Notes under the pieces: model-generated
Seen by the model: only the letters and a program-made list of their open reading frames with translations
What the model was told of the DNA's origin: nothing
Databases searched by the model: none
Made by a program: the position numbers and the translations under genes
Shown: positions 35,792-47,123 of the stretch, one piece after another
How the letters are laid out: each line of letters begins with the position of its first letter
Numbering within the stretch: position 1 is the first letter of the stretch
Source: Drosophila pseudoobscura
Taxonomy: Eukaryota; Arthropoda; Insecta; Diptera; Drosophilidae
DNA: 64,000 bases
Direction: 5' to 3'
NCBI RefSeq assembly: GCF_009870125.1
Contig: NC_046679.1
Span: forward strand, 4,526,001-4,590,000

Positions 35792-37594
35792 ATGCCAGAA
35801 TCGAGACTTTTTCAAAAACTTTTACTATTGCTGCCGCTGGCCTATACCAACAAGCCGCAACTACCGCATAATGGTAATCCCATTGGAAAGAACTCCAAGT
35901 GAAACTGAATGACATATCTTAAAAGAAATGTAAAATCTACTGGACACCATTCCAAATCGAACTCTTTTCCCCATTAACAATCAATAATAATTAATCATTC
36001 CATGCCCTTGTTTGGAGAGCAACCAAAGAAATGAGAGAGTCGATCGATGTCGAATAAAATTACATCTAAACCAATTTAAAACTTATTCATGGTCTGCGCT
36101 AATAGGATTATGAGCCGCTTATCGGTTGAACGAAAGTGAAATTTGTCTCAGACCTGGTTTCTGCTTCAATATCGATTTTGCAGATGATGGCGATCATCGT
36201 GTGCATCATTGGAACTACGAATATAACGGAAACGACTGGGGTGGCACTTGTCGGACGGGACTACGACAATCCCCCATAAGATTGGCCGTTCAGAAAGTGA
36301 GTTCTAAGTTCTAAAAAGGTTGATGAACAAGCTCATCAAAAATGCATTACAGAAAGAAAAACGCTACTGTTTCTCTTAGATGTTGCAAGATATATGCTGT
36401 AAAAATATATCAGTTGAGTAAACATTCATGTAAAAGCAAACATCGGAGATGTTTCCAATCCCTTTAATGTGTTTTAACAAGTTTAAGTTACCAAAAATAT
36501 TAAAGATAATTGAATAATAATTTTCCCGACTATAACCATTAATTTGTTTCCGCTTTGCGCATTGACAGCTAATTTGATGATTTAAACTAAAGTCTTGAGT
36601 ACAAACAAATTGCTTCCGAATGAGACAAATTGGAAACTCTTTTAACGCACACTTTTCGTATTACAAGAGTTAATGGTTTTGAGGGGGTGGGTGATACATA
36701 TATATGGAAGAAATTCATTTCAATAACCTGAAATTTTCTTCATGCTTTCTGCCAGTCGCTTTTAGTAGCAATGCCGCGGATTACTTTCGGGAACTACGAC
36801 ACAAAGCTGAGACCTCCACTCACCTTGGTGAACAACGGGCATTCGGGTAGGTCATGTCTCTACATTTCCATACGTATGCTAATCCACTCTGATACTCCGC
36901 AGCTCACATGGACATACCAGAGACGCTTGACAACAGCAGACCATTTATAACTGGAGGGCTCCTCAAGGGTCGGTACATTGCGGAGGGTCTCCATTTCCAT
37001 TGGGGATCGCCGAACTGGCGTGGATCCGAGCATTCGATCCAAGATCATCGCTATGATGTGGAAATGCACATTGTTCATAGGAATTCAAGGTACGCCGATC
37101 TCCCCGAAGCATTAAAGTATAAAGATGGCGTCGCTGTGCTTGGAGTTATGTTCAAAATTGTCCAAGTACGTTTTCCTAGAAACGTTTTGATCCTCAAGTG
37201 AACTCAAACATAACGTTTCGGCTTTTAGACACCAGATGCCTTTTTTCCCGGTCTGAACAAAATCTTTGCCCAGCTTCCAAAAATTAAGAAATACAAAGAG
37301 GAAGCGACAATTTTGGGCAGTCTAACATTGGGACAAGTGTTCGGAAATTTGAACACCCGTGACTTTTTCACGTACAGGGGATCGTTGACGACGCCTGATT
37401 GCGAGGAGGCTGTTACCTGGACCGTGTTCTCCCAGCCCCTGCCCATAAGCTTTCCAGCGGTCTCGCGGTTCTGGAACCTACGCAGCTCTGACGGTTACAG
37501 ATTGGTCAACAACTATCGAAACATCCAGCCCAGGAATAACCGGCCCGTATACTATCGTACCAGCCCGAATCAGATAAACAATTTGCTCGGCTAG
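35792..37594 (+). CDS. Alpha-carbonic anhydrase A
   Basis: Zinc enzyme that interconverts CO2 and bicarbonate. Five exons join in frame: 35792-35873, 36184-36296, 36756-36846, 36903-37165 and 37229-37594 (stop TAG), giving 304 residues. A leucine-rich N-terminus (about residues 5-20) may be a signal peptide, though no clear cleavage site is seen. The three zinc histidines are present: His126 and His128 in LHFHWGS and His151 in EMHIVH. Also present are the gate residue pair Glu138 and Thr in SLTTPDCEE, and NNGHS, whose His94 matches the proton-shuttle position. The enzyme should therefore be catalytic, unlike CA-related proteins. Exon 3 begins at the TTTCTGCCAG acceptor; later AGs would break the frame. 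Polyadenylation is likely at AATAAA 37671. D. melanogaster has several CAH genes and I cannot tell which is orthologous. Confidence 0.9.
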
Positions 37595-37670
37595 TAATGA
37601 TCATTGGAGAAGAGGACCAAAGATGGGAGCGAAAAATATACCTATTTTTATTATTTATTTCATATTTTAC

Positions 37671-37676
37671 AATAAA
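37671..37676 (+). terminator. Polyadenylation signal of carbonic anhydrase A
   Basis: AATAAA 77 bp past the stop codon, in an AT-rich stretch. Confidence 0.65.
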
Positions 37677-37955
37677 ATGATAAAAGAATTTTAAAATCTA
37701 ATTGTGTTGAGTGTTTCTGTTTGAACAAAACCCAATATCTTCCTATAAAGCCTCTTTTACAGGATTAAGACATACTGAATGCGAAGTTAATGTCAATTAA
37801 AGAGATGTGAATTATGGGTATATGTATTGCAGATTGTTTAAATAAGACATTAAAGTATTCTTCAGGATGGCTTCAGTTTTAATGTCCATTATTATGACCG
37901 AAGTCTAAATAGAGAATACCCCACCCCTAATATAAATATACTACATATGTACATA

Positions 37956-38188
37956 CAGTATGTCAAGAAACTCTTTACACACTGAAATTAAATTACATTT
38001 TTTGACTTTGGATAAGAAAATAATGGTCTTTGGTTCAAATTTATCAAATTTTTTTAATTCCTAACCATTCAGGGATTAATTATAAAGTAGTTAGTGAAAA
38101 AAGAATAACAAAACTATAAATAGGTAACTTACAAAACAACAAAAACAATGATTACTCATTTTTGACACTGTCAAGAAACTCTTTACAC
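37956..38188 (+). repeat. Left terminal inverted repeat of the Tc1-like element
   Basis: 233 bp arm. The short motif GTCAAGAAACTCTTTACAC lies at its outer edge (37962 onward) and again at its inner edge (38170-38188); these are the likely transposase binding sites. Confidence 0.9.
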
Positions 38189-38249
38189 AAAATATTTTCA
38201 TTTTTTAAATTCAAAATTCTTTGTAATTATTTAATATATTTAACTTATT

Positions 38250-38799
38250 TTAATATTTGGTATGTCCTCCCTTAGCATTGACTACATGCTGGAGCCGTTT
38301 TTTCATCGAATTTATCAGTTTTTGTAGGTCATACTCAAAGGGAATCTTTTGCCACTCTTCCAGTATGAATTCTTTTAGCTGATTGCGGTTTTTGGGCTGT
38401 CTTTTCCCACTTTCTTCTTGAAGTAGGCCCACAAATTTTCAATGGGGCTAAGATCGGGGCTCTGGGGTGGTGTATCAATAACTTTTCCACAGTTGTAAAG
38501 CACCCAAGCTCTCACATTGGACTCTATGTTTGGGATCATTGTCTTGATACAACTTGAATTTGGCCATATTGTCCGTAATGGGCCCAAATTTCTCCGCACT
38601 GCTTTTTAAATTTGTTTTTAAAATTTGGAGGTACTGTTTTGGTTTCCAGTCTCCCTTCGTTCTTCGCGCGACTTAGGACATTGTAAATTGTTTTCCTGGA
38701 TACTGAAAACATTTCTACCATGTCTGCAACAGATTTGCCCAACTGGTGATTATAGTAAATCAACTGGACAACGTCAAAACTAAGTCTTTTGCCAGGCAT
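38250..38799 (-). pseudogene. Internally deleted, frameshifted Tc1-type transposase
   Basis: Starts at ATG 38799 with a helix-turn-helix domain (MPGKRLSFDVVQLIYY, then VSRKTIYNVLSRA). The frame then jumps: a second frame holds QDNDPKH, the usual context of the second catalytic Asp, and a third holds PPQSPDLSPIENLW, the context of the third acid (Glu). The first catalytic Asp region is not found. The whole coding remnant is about 550 bp, where a full-length enzyme of this family needs about 1 kb, so roughly 150 residues are missing. The element cannot move on its own. Confidence 0.88.
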
Positions 38800-38968
38800 T
38801 TTAAAAATTTCAGAATGTTACTCTGTACATGTGCACCGGTCAAAATTTCGCAACCAAATCAAAGTCAATGCAAAAATAGAGCATCACTGAGCAACGCCAA
38901 AAGCATAGATTACGGTAAAGTCCCGTTTTTTCTAAGAACGAGATCAAAACAGAGCTCGAAAACGAAAT

Positions 38969-39201
38969 GTGTAAAGAGTTTCTTGACAGTGTCAAAAATG
39001 AGTAATCATTGTTTTTGTTGTTTTGTAAGTTACCTATTTATAGTTTTGTTATTCTTTTTTCACTAACTACTTTATAATTAATCCCTGAATGGTTAGGAAT
39101 TAAAAAAATTTGATAAATTTGAACCAAAGGCCATTATTTTCTTATCCAAAGTCAAAAAATTTAATTTATTTTCAGTGTGTAAAGAGTTTCTTGACATACT
39201 G
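38969..39201 (-). repeat. Right terminal inverted repeat of the Tc1-like element
   Basis: 233 bp arm, the reverse complement of the left arm with few mismatches. One difference is GGCC in the right arm where the left has a GGTC context (CCAAAGGCCATTA versus TAATGGTCTTTGG). Confidence 0.9.
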
Positions 39202-39203
39202 TA

Positions 39204-40488
39204 CTTATCCTAAAAAGCTATCTGTTATGAAGAACTCAAGATATGACATCTGGATTTTATTTTATAATCACAATATAACCTTAAGCAGCGATAATAATTA
39301 CTACACCATAGCCGAGGCTGAAGTCAGAGAAATATAGTAAGAATAAATGTTACCCAAGATCAGTTACCCAAGCAGAAACTAATCGGTACAGAATCGGAAT
39401 TGCACTAATGGTTATTGCATTTGCTTAAACTACAAATTTAGGTATACAAATGTAATTCATAGAAATGGTACTATATCCGACAAATGTTCCATTGATGACC
39501 TCCAAGAGTTATCAGCCGGAAAAGTACTTAGGCAAATAGAGCCCTAATTTTTACCGATACCAAATAGCTTACGTGCCAATTTGTGTCACGTGGGAAGTTA
39601 CAATATAATGACTCTCCGACAGTGTGACAGCCAAAAGCTTACCCAGACACGTATTGATCTGAAATGGAGTTCGTTCTCCTTCTCCATTTGATCCGACACC
39701 TTGGTAATTTGTAGTTTGATTCGCGCTGCTGGATAATTGCCAATGCAATTTGTTACTCCTCTCTTTTTATACCCTTCCAGAGGGTATTGCTATTATGTTG
39801 ATTTCATAAAGTATACAAGTTATTTGTCATCCATGTCTATACAGACTATTTCTTCAGTTCTGAGACTAAAGATCGATCACTATACAATTTTTGCAGCTGC
39901 AGCAGGCTGTAGTCAGCCATTTCAGATTAAGATCGTAGACTGAACTTTAAACTGATGCATCTGCAAGGGTATCAAATGCTTGAGTCTTTAAAGCTTGCTC
40001 TCCTTTCTTCTTTTCTATTTATTTATAAATCAAACCAAAAGCCGGTAAATGAAGTGGCCATTAATTACACGCTGTGGATGCGGCAAAACTCAATTATTTG
40101 CCTATCTGGTTTTCTAGCTGCAGAGCTTCTACGTAAATTGAGCCCATGGGCGGATTAGAGTATTGCTGCGATGCTGCACAGTGGTGCCTTTTCAGGATTT
40201 TGAAGAAAAGCCTCACAAAACAATGATCGATACTTTGGATTTCTGAATGAAATAATTTTCTTTGACTTACGAATTGAATTTGGAATACTTTTTGGTATTA
40301 TTCTGAGGACGTCTTGTATTTTTATTAAAAATGGATGCATTTTTGCTAGTTTTAATTGTCAAAAGGTGCCACCGTGCGGCAAATCTGCAAATGATTGCGC
40401 TTATCAGACCCAGACTTATATACACGCCCATTTAGAAGTTATTGCTGATGCAAGTGGGCTGATGCTGGTGTTGGTCCGCTGCTGCCAG
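39204..40488. other. Flank between the transposon and carbonic anhydrase B
   Basis: Apart from the partial dispersed repeat no feature is supported. The open frames are short and without similarity. Confidence 0.55.
39768..39830 (+). repeat. Possible dispersed repeat, copy 3 (partial)
   Basis: Begins TTATACCCTTCCAGAGGGTAT, the palindromic head of the dispersed family, followed by CATAAAGTATAC. The TTCTTGATCAGG tail is not clear, so this is a partial or decayed copy. Confidence 0.4.
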
Positions 40489-40526
40489 TATAAATGGTCC
40501 TGCCTGGCTCTGGGAGACTTACAGTC
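40489..40526 (+). promoter_or_regulatory. TATA/Initiator promoter of carbonic anhydrase B
   Basis: GTATAAATGG at 40489-40498 is followed, about 31 bp on, by CTTACAGTCTTG with the likely start A near 40521-40523. The resulting 5' UTR is about 52 bases. Confidence 0.75.
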
Positions 40527-40573
40527 TTGTTGCAATCTCCTGCGCGAACAGAACGGGCAGGAATCATTAGAAA

Positions 40574-41751
40574 ATGTATCATCCTTTGCCTGCTCTCGGC
40601 TGCCTGCTTCTGCTTGTGGTATTCACCTGCTCCAACGCCTTGATTCGTACGTATTGATGATGCCTCTGCTTCGGACCTGTTGTCTATAGCTTTCCCTTAG
40701 ATATATCTGAGGAATATCTGACTGCCATAAGGCTGGATCAGGCGGATGACCAGGCAGCCGGAGACTATAACTACGATCAGCAGGGCGATGACTGGGAGGG
40801 TCTATGTCAAACGGGACAGGCACAGTCGCCTATTGCTCTCAATGTAGAGGAAGTAAGTTTGAAATCTTGACAGAACGAGGAATATAACCAGCTGGGGAAA
40901 TGTTCCACAGACCGAGGATATGTATGTTCCACGCATTCGCTTCCACTATTATAATGAAACCCTGCAAACGCCTCTTGTCCTGATGAACAATGGCCACACA
41001 GGTGAGTGACTGAATGATGTTTTGAGCTAATGATTGAACTTGATTTTGAACAGCCAACATGGTCATACCACCCACCCAGTTGGGGCCGCGTGCCTACATC
41101 AATGGCGCTCTTCTGCCGGGCAACTTTGAGGCCCAGAGCGTGCACTTCCATTGGGGATCGAGGAACTCCAGTGGCGTGGAGCATTTGGTGAACTATAATA
41201 TCGAAAGAGCACAGGTGGAGATGCATATCGTGCACAAGAATACACGCTACGCCACCACCTCGGAGGCCAGTAAGCATCGGGATGGCCTCGCCGTGCTTGG
41301 TGTGCTGATCCGCCCCGGAAGGAGGCAAAACTCCAGGAACTCCGGCCTCACCAAGATCTTCAATCGTGTGCCCCGCATAGTTCAATACAACACTAATGCC
41401 ACAATAAATGGTCGCTTGGAAGTTGCACAGCTGCTGGGATCTGTCGTAACGGGGGAGTTCTTCACCTATAATGGTTAGTCCACTCCCAGTCCCAGAAAAA
41501 GTTCGATATAGGAATCTTCCACTCTCTTTAACGTCTGTTTAGGATCGCTGACTACACCGGACTGTGCTGAGGCTGTTACTTGGATTGTGTTCCCAGATGT
41601 TCTCGAGCTGCAGTATCGACTAATAGAGAGATTGTTCAACCTGAGAGATTCACGCTCCAGACCTTTGATCAACAACTATCGCGACCTACAAGATACAAAT
41701 GGAAGACCAATCTACTATCGACGTTTACCAGATCTACCAAATCTTGTATAA
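40574..41751 (+). CDS. Alpha-carbonic anhydrase B, secreted
   Basis: Interconverts CO2 and bicarbonate, probably outside the cell or in the secretory pathway. Five exons join in frame: 40574-40646, 40701-40852, 40911-41001, 41054-41473 and 41543-41751 (stop TAA), giving 314 residues. The N-terminus is a clear signal peptide (a Leu/Val-rich core about residues 8-18, then CSNA). The zinc histidines are present: His136 and His138 in VHFHWGS and His163 in EMHIVH. Glu148, the NNGHT shuttle histidine and SLTTPDCAE are also present, so it should be active. It lies 3 kb downstream of gene A in the same orientation and is its tandem relative, but exon 4 is fused across an intron that A has, and it has an intron that A lacks. 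AATAAA at 41914 is the likely polyadenylation signal. Confidence 0.92.
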
Positions 41752-41913
41752 TTTTTATAAAATTGAGAGTATATTTGAAATATCTCCAAGATTTGTATCC
41801 TTTTTCGACTGCGCCTCCACTTTTTATGGGGATTTTCAAGATACCATTCGAGTGCGACATCGTTTAATACCTTGTGTTTCACTGCTGCAATGTGTTAAAT
41901 ATGATTACAGCAA

Positions 41914-41919
41914 AATAAA
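41914..41919 (+). terminator. Polyadenylation signal of carbonic anhydrase B
   Basis: AATAAA 163 bp past the stop codon. Confidence 0.55.
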
Positions 41920-44514
41920 CGGTTACAAAAGCTGTAATGTGATTAATTTCATTTTATTTTATCTGATTAAGCTGTCATCTGATCAGAGATAAGAACTTAC
42001 AACTGGCTTGACTTGGGCTTAAATCACCACTTGAGTTAGTTCCGGTGCGTGCAATTCAGAACTGGATTTCTGAGTTCAACAATTCATTTAATTGTCACTG
42101 GTTTGAACCGAATGAACTTAAAATTATACCAAATACCGACATTAAACATTTTCAACACAAAATTACATTTTGAAAAGAAACGTTTTCTGTCGCCGGCCAC
42201 TTTCGTAGCATTTAGCTTTTGTCAGGGGCAAACTTTGTGCCTACAAGTATGCTATGTCTCGTTTTGGGGCTGCCAGACTTATCGATTAGGCTTGCTTTTT
42301 CTCCTGGCGGTCTCCATGAAAATTTAAATATTCTCGGGCCGGTGGACGAAATGTTGAAGCAATAATGGCTCAATTGTGTATTTGATGCCATGCCAAAAAG
42401 TATTTTCGTACGATATAACATATGTTTATCTCAAAATCTCAATTAATAATAAAGTAAAAGTTAATTAACTTTGCATAGTCCAATTAATAAATTAACACAA
42501 ATATTGATAATCAATTTAGCAGAGCTCATCGTTGTGGATGGAACACACTTCCCTCTGTTGCGTATAGAAGCAGGCACCAGAGCAGGCAAGAAATCGTTTT
42601 GGCTTGAGCTTTTGTCTGGTTATGACAGATTTACGGCGCCATATATCCCCGCGAACAGATACGGCAAACTATTGGCGCCGAGATGAACGCTGCAGGGGGC
42701 CTAGGGAATGGGGGAAATGGAGACTGGCACTGGGGACCTGAGGTACAGGTGAGGGTAAGATAAAAGGCAAGTCGGCATCGATGTTGCTTATACGCAACGT
42801 GCAACGGACGCACACGCACACGCACATACGGGGGACACAGGAAGGGGTCCACGTCCACATATGGGCTCCATAGACAATTTGCATTTGCAATTTTCACTGC
42901 AGTGTCTCTTGGAGGTCCTCTCGCTTCCCCCCTCCCGCTTCCGCTTTCCATTGAATGTTACTGTCGTTTTCTCGTTTTTCGCGACTCGCTGCGCACTGCA
43001 TTTTTCACATTTTTCATTTCCGTTTCCGCTTCTACCTCAAAAAGAGAAAAGAATACCACCTTCCCAGTCCTACGCCAATGCTGGCAACCTCATACCCAGA
43101 ATATTTGCGCTTTGTGCGTTTATCTTTGCCTCTGACTCTGCTGTCTCTTTCCCTGCCTGCCTCCTGGTCTGTCTCCTGCTTATTTGCAGATTAATTTGGC
43201 TGCTGCTGCCTTTCGTCCCGCTCTGGTGGTAGTCTCTCACTCACCTGGGGAGCAATTTGTCGCACAATCCTTTGTCACCAATCTGAAGGATCCTTCACTT
43301 TATTCCGTTGAAAATGTGCCATTTCCGGGTGTGTCGATATGTTTCAACCATTGAATTTTCATGCATCTCCATTCATGAATTATCCCCCTACCGACACGAG
43401 TCCATCCCCCTTTGCCATCTTTTTATCAAACTATTTGTCTTGGCAGGTTGCCTTTCTTGGCGTCAACAATGCAATGGATTGGACTTCTGGCGTGTATAAT
43501 GTTCTTAGATCAATCAGCGATACTTCAGTAAGAAACTAGATCTTTCTTTGGTTTGCCATCTGATGCATTCCATCCGCATATCATTGTTTATTCGGATGCC
43601 TCAATGGCATTGTCTACTGCACTGCACCCTGTGTCATGTGCATGTGGATGCATCAATCATCAGTAACACTTTGGTGAATCGACCCTTACATCAACGCATT
43701 CAAGTGCTGCAGCTTGATGACAGAGCAGTTGAGGAGCCCCTATAGAGTCAGACACCCTGTAGAGTCAAACAAATGGAATGAAGTACAAGCTATTCGTTTA
43801 TCCACTTAAAGTAATCCACATGCTTAAGCTTTTATTCAAAAAATAAAGACAACAACAAATCATTCAAGTTTTTTGTGGTATGAAATTCAAAATTTGCTTT
43901 GTTTTCAAATCATTTAATTATTTAGTCTTCAAGGCTTTGCAGCTCATCATCATTAAAAATGTGTTCTTTAGGACCAGGCTCTAGGCCTATAATCCACTTT
44001 TTTAGTCAGAACAAATCTGAATTTCTATGTACAGAACCAACACGTGTCCTCCATTTGCCCACCCAGTTCATAATCCAAAGGAGAGGGCGGCGAAAACATG
44101 ATTTTTTTTGTTTTTTTTGGTGGAAAGAATACACAAGGACACAACTGTTGTTCCTGCTGTTGCTGTTGCTGATGATGATGATGTTTCCGCTGGCTGACAT
44201 TTAACGCGCATTTAACTAATTTCATTTTAAATTGTTGACAATTAAGGGGAATTGCCAAGACGAATCGAGACGAGAGCAGGAGACCAATGCCTCGAGTACT
44301 TCAACAGAAAGAGAGAGAGAGAGGGAGTGAGTTCCTCTGGCATTTCCCCACTCCTGCAACGTTGAACGAACACCACGTGCCATGTCGCAGTTAATTTGTT
44401 GGCAATAAGTTGGAACACAAGGCCTAATTACAACAACACGCACGACATGACTGCGAAATTTTCATTAAAATGAGCCAGAAAGCGTACGCTCCGCCATAGT
44501 CGGGTGCGAGGACA
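41920..44514. other. Intergenic region upstream of the ppk gene
   Basis: 2.6 kb with no supported gene. It includes pyrimidine-rich stretches near 42.9-43.2 kb and a GAGAGA tract near 44,310-44,326, a possible GAGA-factor site. Open frames on both strands have low-complexity composition. Confidence 0.55.
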
Positions 44515-44712
44515 ATGGATCCAGTATCCGACACGGAACAGGAGCATACGGTTTCCAGTAGCGTCCAACAGTTGCAATCGGAACAGCGATGGCAAAGGAG
44601 ACACTGCCCGTTCGACTGGTCATGGGGAGAGCTGCCTGGTGGATACCCCATCCAGGACCAGAGCCACCGCAATGCCATCGCAAATCCACTCGACACGCAC
44701 CTGCGGCTGTGA
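44515..44712 (+). other. Upstream open frame ahead of the ppk gene
   Basis: A 65-codon frame starting MDPVSDTEQEHTVSSS and ending TGA at 44710-44712, 15 bp before one candidate ppk start (44727) and overlapping another (44589) in a different frame. It may be an upstream ORF that damps translation, or chance. I recognise no similarity. Confidence 0.3.
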
Positions 44713-44726
44713 CGAACGCGACGGTC

Positions 44727-47123
44727 ATGGTCGCCGCCGCGACTTCAGCGGAGGATACGCGAAAATTGCCATTTTCTGCCGCTTTAAAGGATTTGCTGCA
44801 GAACCTGTCCTTTCATTGTTATGGTAAATTAGTCGAGCACGGCCGTCGCATTCAGGAGCGGTAAGCAGTGGACAGTGGGCAGTGGGGGGCTCCATCCAGC
44901 AGCAACCTTTTCAATTAGCATTAGCCATTACCGAAACCGTCAACCACCCGCAGCTTCTTCTGGCTCATTTTCCACATAACTGCCCTGAGCGTTCTAATTG
45001 CATTCCTCTGGGGGACCTACACGAACGAGGTCCAGGACGCTCTGGTCACCACCATTTACCATCCGCTCTATCCCATTTGGAAGGTGCAGTTCCCGGCGAT
45101 ATCCGTGTGCTCCTTTAATCGCATATCCGAGCGGGCTGCCTGGCGTTATGCCCAAGAGCTGTAAGTCGAATGTTGTTTCGGGGTAAAAGACTTACAGACA
45201 ATCCTGTAATCCTTTGCAGGAGCGGCAAGGATCCCAAACAGCGCGACGCTAGCTTCTTCTATGACCAGCTGAAGGACTTTTTTAATTTGTTCTACAATCC
45301 CCATGGGACAACGGATATTGACAATGCGCTGCGCTTTCAGAGCTTTCTCGATAAATTCGATGTCGAGGCAAATGAACTCTTCTTCAATACGAGAAGGCGC
45401 ATGCATCTCCTCACACCCAACTGCAGCGACATGTTTGTATCCTGCCGGATTGCAGGACGCACCTTCGATTGTCTCCAGCAGTTCGAGGAGACCCTCACAA
45501 GCCATGGCTACTGTTGCACCTTCAACTATGATGGAAGGTTCGCTGAACCGTTGGCACAATCTTTTATAAATATGTCGTATAATCACATCATTGTAGGTAT
45601 GTCAACAAGCGGGACTTTCGACAGCGTTACTTTGGACCCGAAATGGGCCTTGTGCTGACTCTAAAGTCACTGCCGGGCGATATTTTCTACAAAGAGAATC
45701 CAAAAAAGGGTTTTAGGGTAAGGGGTATAGAAACGTTCGTACTTTATATGGATAGCCCAAGCGAATATTGTTTCAGATTTCCATATATGAGCCACATAGC
45801 TATCCGGATCCGTTTTCCGGAGGAGTGGCCGAAAGAATGGCCAAGACGGGCGTGAACACCTTGCTGCCCATAAAGGCCAAGATCTTTGAAACAGTGCCCG
45901 AAGCCCGCAGGATGAGTATGTCGGTGGTAGGTAACCTTCAATCTGCTAACCAAATCAATTCACTCTTTCGATGTTTTACCAGCGCAAGTGTCTCTTTGAG
46001 GACGAAATGCCGTGGATCTTTGCCCGTCGCTATACCTTCAGCAAGTGCATCTCCGCCTGCCGGGCACGCAGTGTCGTCAGCCTCTGCGAGTGCCTGCCCT
46101 TCTCACTGCCCCTGCGGTACATCGGTGGGAATGAGAGTCGGCTCTACTGCACGCTGCAGCATGTCGAGTGCCTCAAACGCTACGATTGTGAGTTAATCTG
46201 AAATTCATTCAATCTGAAATATATGAGTACTTGCATTACTTATGTATATGCGATGTCCCCGTGTCCAGTTAAATGGTTGAATGTCATCACCAGTCGCGAG
46301 AATGTCACTGGCCTGGAGCACGAGATGCAGGATGCCCTCTACTGTCCGCAGTGTCTGGCCTCTTGCTCGGAGACGCGCTACAGTGTGCGCGGCTCCATGA
46401 CTTTGGCCCTGCCGAGCACATCGAAGTCCCCGCCGTAAGTCCGCTGGAAACATGAATTCATGGCGGTGGAAATTGTGCTTCTGCTGCGCCTTCAATTGAG
46501 TTCAATTTCCATATGGAATCACTCCTTGGCTCAACCCCTTTCCCGGGGACTCACGTTGACTCCTTGCCAAGAGATCGTAAAAGTTTTTCATTTTGCAGGC
46601 GAAGCATCCTTGGACCTACTGGCAATAACAGTTACGGCCAAGCCAGCGCCAACGCCAACGCCAACTCGAACTCATCCTCTCAGTCGGAGATGACTGTGGT
46701 TCGTATTTATTTTGCCGAAACGCACATTCAATACTTTCGCCAGATTATTAAGAGCGCCTGGTACGAGACCTTCAGTGAGTATCTCCCTATCCATTCAAAA
46801 TGGGGAATGGGCATGGGATGGGTTTTGGGGGTGGCTGTAACAATTTTGCATATCTCACCAACCATTATGCCCGTTTGCCAGGTACAATTGGCAACATCTG
46901 CGGCATTATAGCGGGCTTCTCATTGATTGGCATCTGCGAGCTGTTGTTTTTTCTAGGCAAACAATTATGGCAGGGCTGCAAAGCGGAACTGAGGGCAGAA
47001 CTCGCACACATTCAATGTCGGAAGGAGCACCAGCACCCCTCTGGGGGTACAGAGCAGCGGCAGCACCAGCTCCACGCAGTAGCAGGGGAACAGGAGCCAA
47101 TGGAGTTGTTTATACTGCCGTAA
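44727..47123 (+). CDS. Pickpocket-family DEG/ENaC sodium channel subunit
   Basis: Amiloride-sensitive-type cation channel subunit of the plasma membrane; family members act in taste, touch, fluid sensing and pheromone detection. Nine exons join in frame: 44727-44860, 44954-45160, 45220-45537, 45597-45717, 45777-45926, 45983-46187, 46269-46434, 46599-46774 and 46882-47123 (stop TAA), giving 572 residues (618 if the in-frame ATG at 44589 is used). Segment 1 is about residues 46-70 (FFWLIFHITALSVLIAF). The extracellular domain follows, with FPAISVCSFN after segment 1 and many cysteines (SCRIAGRTFDC, CCTFN, CLCECLPF-like, CPQCLASCSE). Segment 2 is about 495-520, with the GxS filter as Gly504-Phe-Ser506. 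The C-terminus is Gln/His-rich. An Asn/Ala/Ser tract in exon 8 lies in the extracellular part. Which ppk gene this is cannot be decided here. Confidence 0.9.

Larger units (their letters stand above)
37956..39201. mobile_element. Tc1/mariner-like element with long IR/DR ends
   Basis: A 1,246 bp insertion bounded by TA dinucleotides (37954-37955 and 39202-39203), the Tc1-family target duplication. Both ends read CAGTATGTCAAGAAACTC inward. The terminal inverted repeats are each 233 bp (37956-38188 and 38969-39201) and match except at a few positions. The motif GTCAAGAAACTCTTTACAC occurs at both the outer and inner edge of each arm, which is the IR/DR arrangement of Tc1 elements such as Sleeping Beauty relatives. 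The centre carries a broken transposase on the minus strand. It sits between two carbonic anhydrase genes. I cannot name the family. Confidence 0.93.
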
